Assembly (NCBI RefSeq): GCF_030247195.1
Contig: NC_080671.1
Location: 27,273,543-27,337,542 of the forward strand
From: Topomyia yanbarensis
Taxonomy: Eukaryota > Arthropoda > Insecta > Diptera > Culicidae
Reading direction: 5' to 3'
Length of the DNA: 64,000 bases
Shown: positions 59,447 to 64,000 of the stretch, piece after piece
Layout of the letters: the number at the start of each line of letters is the position of its first letter
Position numbering within the stretch: the stretch's first letter is position 1
The notes under the pieces: generated by a model
Databases searched by the model: none
Told to the model about the DNA's origin: nothing
The model's input: the letters and a program-made list of their open reading frames with translations, nothing else
Position numbers and translations under genes: made by a program

Positions 59447-59553
59447 CAGCCATGCGCCGCCAAGCCGTGCGCCGAATCACGCGCCTATTCACTTTGCATT
59501 AGTGCAAGCGAAAAAACGATTTGACGTTTATTTTTATTTCGTTCGCACTCATG
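59447..59553 (+). repeat. Dispersed repeat, partner of 21246-21357
   Basis: Same order of words as the partner on the opposite strand: CATGCGCC, GTGCGCC, TTAGTGCAAGCG, TTTGACGTTTATTTTT. Confidence 0.55.
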
Positions 59554-59577
59554 TGTGAAACATATAGCAACAAATCA

Positions 59578-59620
59578 GGCCCGTAGCCAGGATTTTGTTT
59601 CGGAAGGGGCTAAGAATACA
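59578..59620 (+). repeat. Variant GTAGCCAG terminus
   Basis: GGCCCGTAGCCAGGATTTTG followed by GGAAGGGGC, related to the termini at 10046 and 61427 (reversed). Confidence 0.5.
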
Positions 59621-60297
59621 ATATGTAATTTTAATAGTGTTTATGATTTGAGATGACCGAGCACACAGTACCAGAAAACCAAATGATACTTCGAAACATC
59701 GTTGCTGTCTAAGCCTATGCATTTGCGAGCAACTTAAAGACTTAATCACTCGCAACACGGCTCAATGTGCTAGGTTAACGAAGGCGTGGACCTATCATAT
59801 AATTACAACGTGTGAAACTTAAAACAAAAAGTGGAAATCCGACAGATCACGCACACGCAATTTGCTATTTGCTGTGAATATCTTCTTTCATCTAGGAGGA
59901 ACAAGGGCTTCTTCACCTACTTTATTTTGACGGTCATCCAAATCACTCTCCATGTCGTTATCGTTAATGCTATGATGTTGTTCGTGTTCAGATATTCTTT
60001 CTTGTCTCAACTTACGGATCACAAACTGTCTGTGGTATTAGCTTCCTGCTGGCTGTTTATTTGGGGGTACCGTACGCAGATTACGTTTTGATGTCTCTGC
60101 TGTTTCATCATATATTGCGCCTATACAATCATGTAAAGAGACTAAAATGTTGCTACTGATAGTAACATTGAGTTCTTTATGATAAAATCACCTAAGAACA
60201 ATGATGGAAGCAAAAATTGATACAAATTAATGTGACTATTGAACTTATATGTGATCGACATCTGACCAAAAGAGACAACAGAATCACGTAGCTTATT
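59621..60297. other. No gene recognised
   Basis: AT-rich, no supported feature. Confidence 0.4.
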
Positions 60298-60301
60298 TTA
60301 A

Positions 60302-61152
60302 GGGGAGGTTTTCAAGTAAACTCAATTTATTTGAGGAACGACCTAAGTACGGGTAAAAATTCAAATCTGACGTAATAGTGCGATCTCAAACTCTGAGATC
60401 GATGTTTTAGTCCTTTTTTCCACTTAAGGGCTTCATTAAAAATAGTGAATACAAAGAATTGGTAGATTTTATAGGTTTCCTCGAACGAAACAGGTTTTCT
60501 TTCGACAGGTCAAAAGTTATTTTTTAAATTGAACCATTTTCCAATGAGATTGCACGCAGTTTTGAAAAGTCGTGTTTTGAGATAAACGCGTTTAAAGTTT
60601 TTTAGAACACTTTCGATGAATTATTAGTGGTAGAATGTCAATATTACATAGAATTATGGATTTTTAAGTTTCTCAAAATTCAAAATAGCCTATCCAATAT
60701 GGCGCCACACCACTAAAAAAATAAATGGTATTTCATCCAAAAGCGAGAAAAAAGGTTTTGTGATTTGAAAACAATAGTTAAAGTTTATATGAATCAACTT
60801 CAATGACTTCAACAATATTCACCAACATTTTTCGTTTTTCACGATTTTCTGTGGTTTTTTGATTAGTTAGCGATGCTTCTACGGATCAAGCCGTGAAATT
60901 CGTTCACGAGACCTGTTTACATACGTACAGTGCAACACGAAACTTTCTGGGAACATGCATAATGCCATAAAAAAGTTTCTACCTGAGGCGCGTGTCTCGG
61001 GCCGAGAGTTTCCCATGGCGGCCAGGACGCCGCTTCAAACTTTTTTGATACGTGAATCGAAAAACCCGTTTAACACAATATAGTAGACACGTATACTTTT
61101 CAAAAATGCAAAGAAAAAAATCAATTTTTTGGAAATTTTGAATGAGAACCCC
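60302..61152. mobile_element. TTAA-target MITE
   Basis: GGGG ends are flanked by TTAA at 60298-60301 and 61153-61156, the target of piggyBac-type elements and of TTAA MITEs in mosquitoes. The terminal repeats beyond GGGG are weak, so the call rests mainly on the flanks and size (851 bp). Confidence 0.4.
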
Positions 61153-61194
61153 TTAAAAATTTTGTCCAATACTACTAGTGTATACGTGCTCAAG

Positions 61195-61427
61195 TGGTCG
61201 GTGTTAAGTCAGACCGGACTGAGTGACAATTTATTGATTTGGAGAAAAACGAGTTTAAAGTTTGAATCCAGTAGGCAGCATCCTTTGTACTATAACTAAA
61301 AATATATTTTTGCAATAACTTTTGCTAATTGTTACATATTTCAATTCTGGCAAAAGTCGAATGTAGCTGAAAAATTCTTTATCCAGTGCTATCGTTATCC
61401 CCCCCCCCCCTCTGGCTACGTGCCTGC
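61195..61427 (-). mobile_element. Short element ending in G-run and GTAGCCAG
   Basis: On the minus strand it begins CAGGCACGTAGCCAGAG plus 12 G and ends CGGTCTGACTTAACACCGAC. Both end blocks recur at 10945-11032. No coding capacity. Confidence 0.6.
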
Positions 61428-62296
61428 CACAAATCAACGAAACTCTTTAACTCTTTACCCCATCCTGCTAATAAAAACTCCATCTCGTGGCAAATGTGGA
61501 GATGCAGAGGTATACACGGTCTCCATAACAACGTTTGTTACACTAATATTCCTTTCCTTCCCCGATGGCTATAAGGACGTTGCCGGCACCATTACTGGCA
61601 TTTCAAACTATAGGACTCTCGGAACGTGCACATTGAGAATGGATAGCTACTCCCAGGTCCCATTCGTCGATTCTCTGTGAGACTTCGCTTCTTCTGGTCA
61701 ATCAGAGACTAGCAACTACGAATTGAACGGTCATTATGCTCGTGTTTATGCCCATGCTTATGTATTCGTTTTTTAAATTATTCATTCTATTCGTATTATT
61801 GAACTTTATTGATTTATATTGTGGGACCTTTCAAATGCTAATATTTTTTAAAAAATCGAAAAACGAAATGTGAAGCAAAGACTTTACCATGTTTTTCATG
61901 AAAATAACAGAAACAAATATTTCATCGTTTTTTCGAAATTTTTTTCGCTCTTTTATGTTAATGCCGCCTATCAGCCAACGTACGCCTTCTTAGGTCACGT
62001 TCTTGGCTAGCTAATTCTTAATTCGACCAATGTGACGCTGGTGACTGTTGCCTTAATCTTCATTATTGCCCATTGCTTGTTTATTGAACAAAACTGCAAA
62101 TAATTTGGTGGCTTCAGCTTAGGATGATTTGTCCACCACTACTGTTGATCTGTTGTCACACGTCCTTGTTAAAATGGCAACTGGCAAAAACGTAACTAGA
62201 CCATAATGGAACTTAATGAAAGGTGAAATATGTTTGTTGTGGTACCCCATTTTGAACACTTGGTAATTTTATCCGTCCCCGCTGGTTTTTTTTATT
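61428..62296. other. No gene recognised
   Basis: No supported feature. Confidence 0.4.
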
Positions 62297-62319
62297 GCAA
62301 CAGGAACAGATCCCATTCC

Positions 62320-63365
62320 GGTCGTCAAACGGTGGGATAACAAAATTCTCACAAGTTTCCTATCTCATGCCTCCACGCGAGTCTAAGTCTATTGATGACA
62401 TTTGGTCCTTAAACCGGCGACGACTGGGTGCTATCAGCCTTCAGCCGATAATAGCAGAATGAGAGGGTGCGAACAGATCTAGTCGAGAAAACATTGCCGT
62501 AAAAATGAATAGTTGATCGGAAATTAGCCCCAATACGACTAATCTGACTAGTATCTAATTTCAAGCTCCGTTATTGCTAACAAGCCCGTGCATCAGGCTA
62601 ACAATCCTTTATATTTCCCTTCAGTGTTCGTTATTATCGCTCGTATACTTGTATTCCACAAACAATCCGATATGGAAAATAAGAAATACTTTCCTTGATT
62701 TATAACTTCTCGCGCTATTTTTGCCTGTATAATGTGTTATCACTCGGTAGTTTTCAAGCCAATAAATATATCGTAGAGAAGAAGTAGCGAATTCTGTCCA
62801 AATACTGTTGCAATAAATAGTGAACCGGCCCGTTACGCAGATACGATTAGCTTTTCTAGGCAATACTCTCACAGTCGGCTGTGTGGAGTTCAAATTGCTT
62901 TTGTTTAGGGAACATAGTATACTCTCGGTAGCCGGCTGCCCAGAGTTTAAAAAGAACCAAAAACTAAACAAGAACTTCTGTTTTTCGAGTGATCGTGCAC
63001 TGCAAATATGCAAATATGCTTTACAGGTCGCATCGTTTGCTTGGAGCGAATCCTGGACCTGATACCCTTCCAAACTACCACCTCCGCGACACCTATGGAA
63101 GAGTCTGATGAATCGTCGTCCTTCCGTTAAGTAGGTGGAGCATCAACACTTCCTGTCTACCTTATCCTTTATCCTTCCCCGTGAACGATGGAGATGGGGG
63201 CGGCCGGCAATGATGGCTATCATGCTGTTGAGGTTTTAATATGGGTCGGATTGGTATGAATTCCTGCTTACCATTTCCTAAGCAACTCTTATTAGATAAT
63301 CAGCAGTCAAACATGATGAAGTCAGTGTGCAATCCGACAAAATCATCATCACAACGCAACGCAAC
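62320..63365 (+). mobile_element. CAACG-tailed retroelement, 5'-truncated copy
   Basis: A perfect 23-bp duplication (begins GCAACAGGAACAGATC) at 62297-62319 and 63366-63388 encloses 1046 bp that matches 45506-46623. The unit ends in CAACGCAACGCAAC and starts abruptly at GGTCGTCAA, as expected for 5' truncation during reverse transcription. The high similarity and intact duplication mean a recent insertion. Confidence 0.85.
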
Positions 63366-63388
63366 GCAACAGGAACAGATCCCATTCC

Positions 63389-64000
63389 AAACTTTAATTA
63401 TTTTTCGTGAAAACAAGCTTGAATCTGCTAGGACCCACGAGAAAGATTTGTTCACAATCGGCATTCGCATACATCGTCAATGAACACACGTTCATTGAGC
63501 TTCATCGGCACCTGGTCGTACAGCATGTGGGTAAAATGAACAGGGGGGGGGGGGGGGTAAAATGAACAGGTAGCCAAATCAAGTGAATGTTAGTTAAATT
63601 TAGAACAAACTTCACAGAAACGTGATCTGCCAAGTATTCAAAGGATATTGAAATAATTTCTTTTGATAATAGCTGTCGAATGTGAAATAAACATGATAAA
63701 AACAAAAATCAGCATTCATGTTTGTCGCTGATGTTAAATTCGGCATATAGAATATAAGGTCTTTTGTGGTGAAATTTTAACTTTACAATGAATATAGTGT
63801 TACATGACAGTAATTGAATCTCTTTAGATATTTTACCGCAAGAATTAGGGATCAGGACAAATTGGCTCAATTGGAACGGCTGTTTGAAACTAAAATGTCT
63901 TAGGGGGTAAAATGAACAGGTTGTAGTTGGGGGTAATATAAACCATCTTGCTGCTCCAAGTACCAAGCCTCAAAATTAGTCGCTAAGTTCAAGTTGCTAT
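63389..64000. other. No gene; repeated GGGTAAAATGAACAGG around a G15 run
   Basis: The 16-bp word flanks the G15 run at 63543-63557 on both sides (the right copy uses the run's last Gs) and recurs at 63905-63920. No coding signal. Confidence 0.6.
63543..63557 (+). repeat. G15 homopolymer
   Basis: Fifteen G between two copies of GTAAAATGAACAGG. Confidence 0.95.

Noticed and set aside
1..64000. Endogenous viral sequence or intact LTR retrotransposon
   Set aside because: I saw no viral polymerase or capsid motif, no paired long terminal repeats and no integrase or protease motif in any frame.

Overview
The window looks like part of a mosquito genome, most probably a culicine (Aedes-like). The host coding signal is a pair of intron-containing, midgut-type trypsin genes. 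The rest is AT-rich, has no long host ORFs, and is crowded with decayed insect transposons: a DD37E mariner of the mosquito-typical kind, Jockey-like and R1-like non-LTR retrotransposons, tRNA-related SINEs with mosquito-like structure, a Helitron, and many TA, TTAA and 8-bp target-site MITEs. The species assignment is inference; no ribosomal, mitochondrial or single-copy marker is present.

Layout: 0-16 kb holds a foldback repeat (607-808), one candidate first coding exon on the minus strand (1536-1716), a CGGGTT array, and a run of MITEs and a SINE. 16-28.6 kb is the trypsin block: gene A (minus, 16512-17527) and gene B (plus, 25944-26944) point away from each other, and the 8.4 kb between them is filled with retroelement 5' UTR repeats, a hAT-like MITE, a 2.9-kb element with long inverted ends, and a dead non-LTR retrotransposon. 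Direct repeats of about 150 bp bracket the whole block. 28.6-43 kb holds a Jockey-like relic, a Helitron nested at a retroelement boundary, an orphan exon candidate (36616-36812) and a mariner relic with a 74-bp MITE inside it. 43-64 kb holds two long copies of a CAACG-tailed element with clear target-site duplications, a tRNA-shaped sequence at 49489, a striking 490-bp array of alternating TGCGTCA/TGACGCA half-palindromes, an R1-like pseudogene that has lost its FADD catalytic box, and more MITEs.

Functional content: the two trypsins are secreted zymogens about 80% identical to each other (54 differences in 274 residues by my own count), with the same four-exon structure, the same promoter layout and a complete catalytic triad. 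Nothing else in the window is clearly a complete functional gene. All transposon coding regions I could read carry stops, frameshifts or deletions. I see no convincing new enzymatic system; the most unusual signals are structural DNA features (the TGCGTCA array, the foldback hairpins, seven long G/C runs and the nested insertions).
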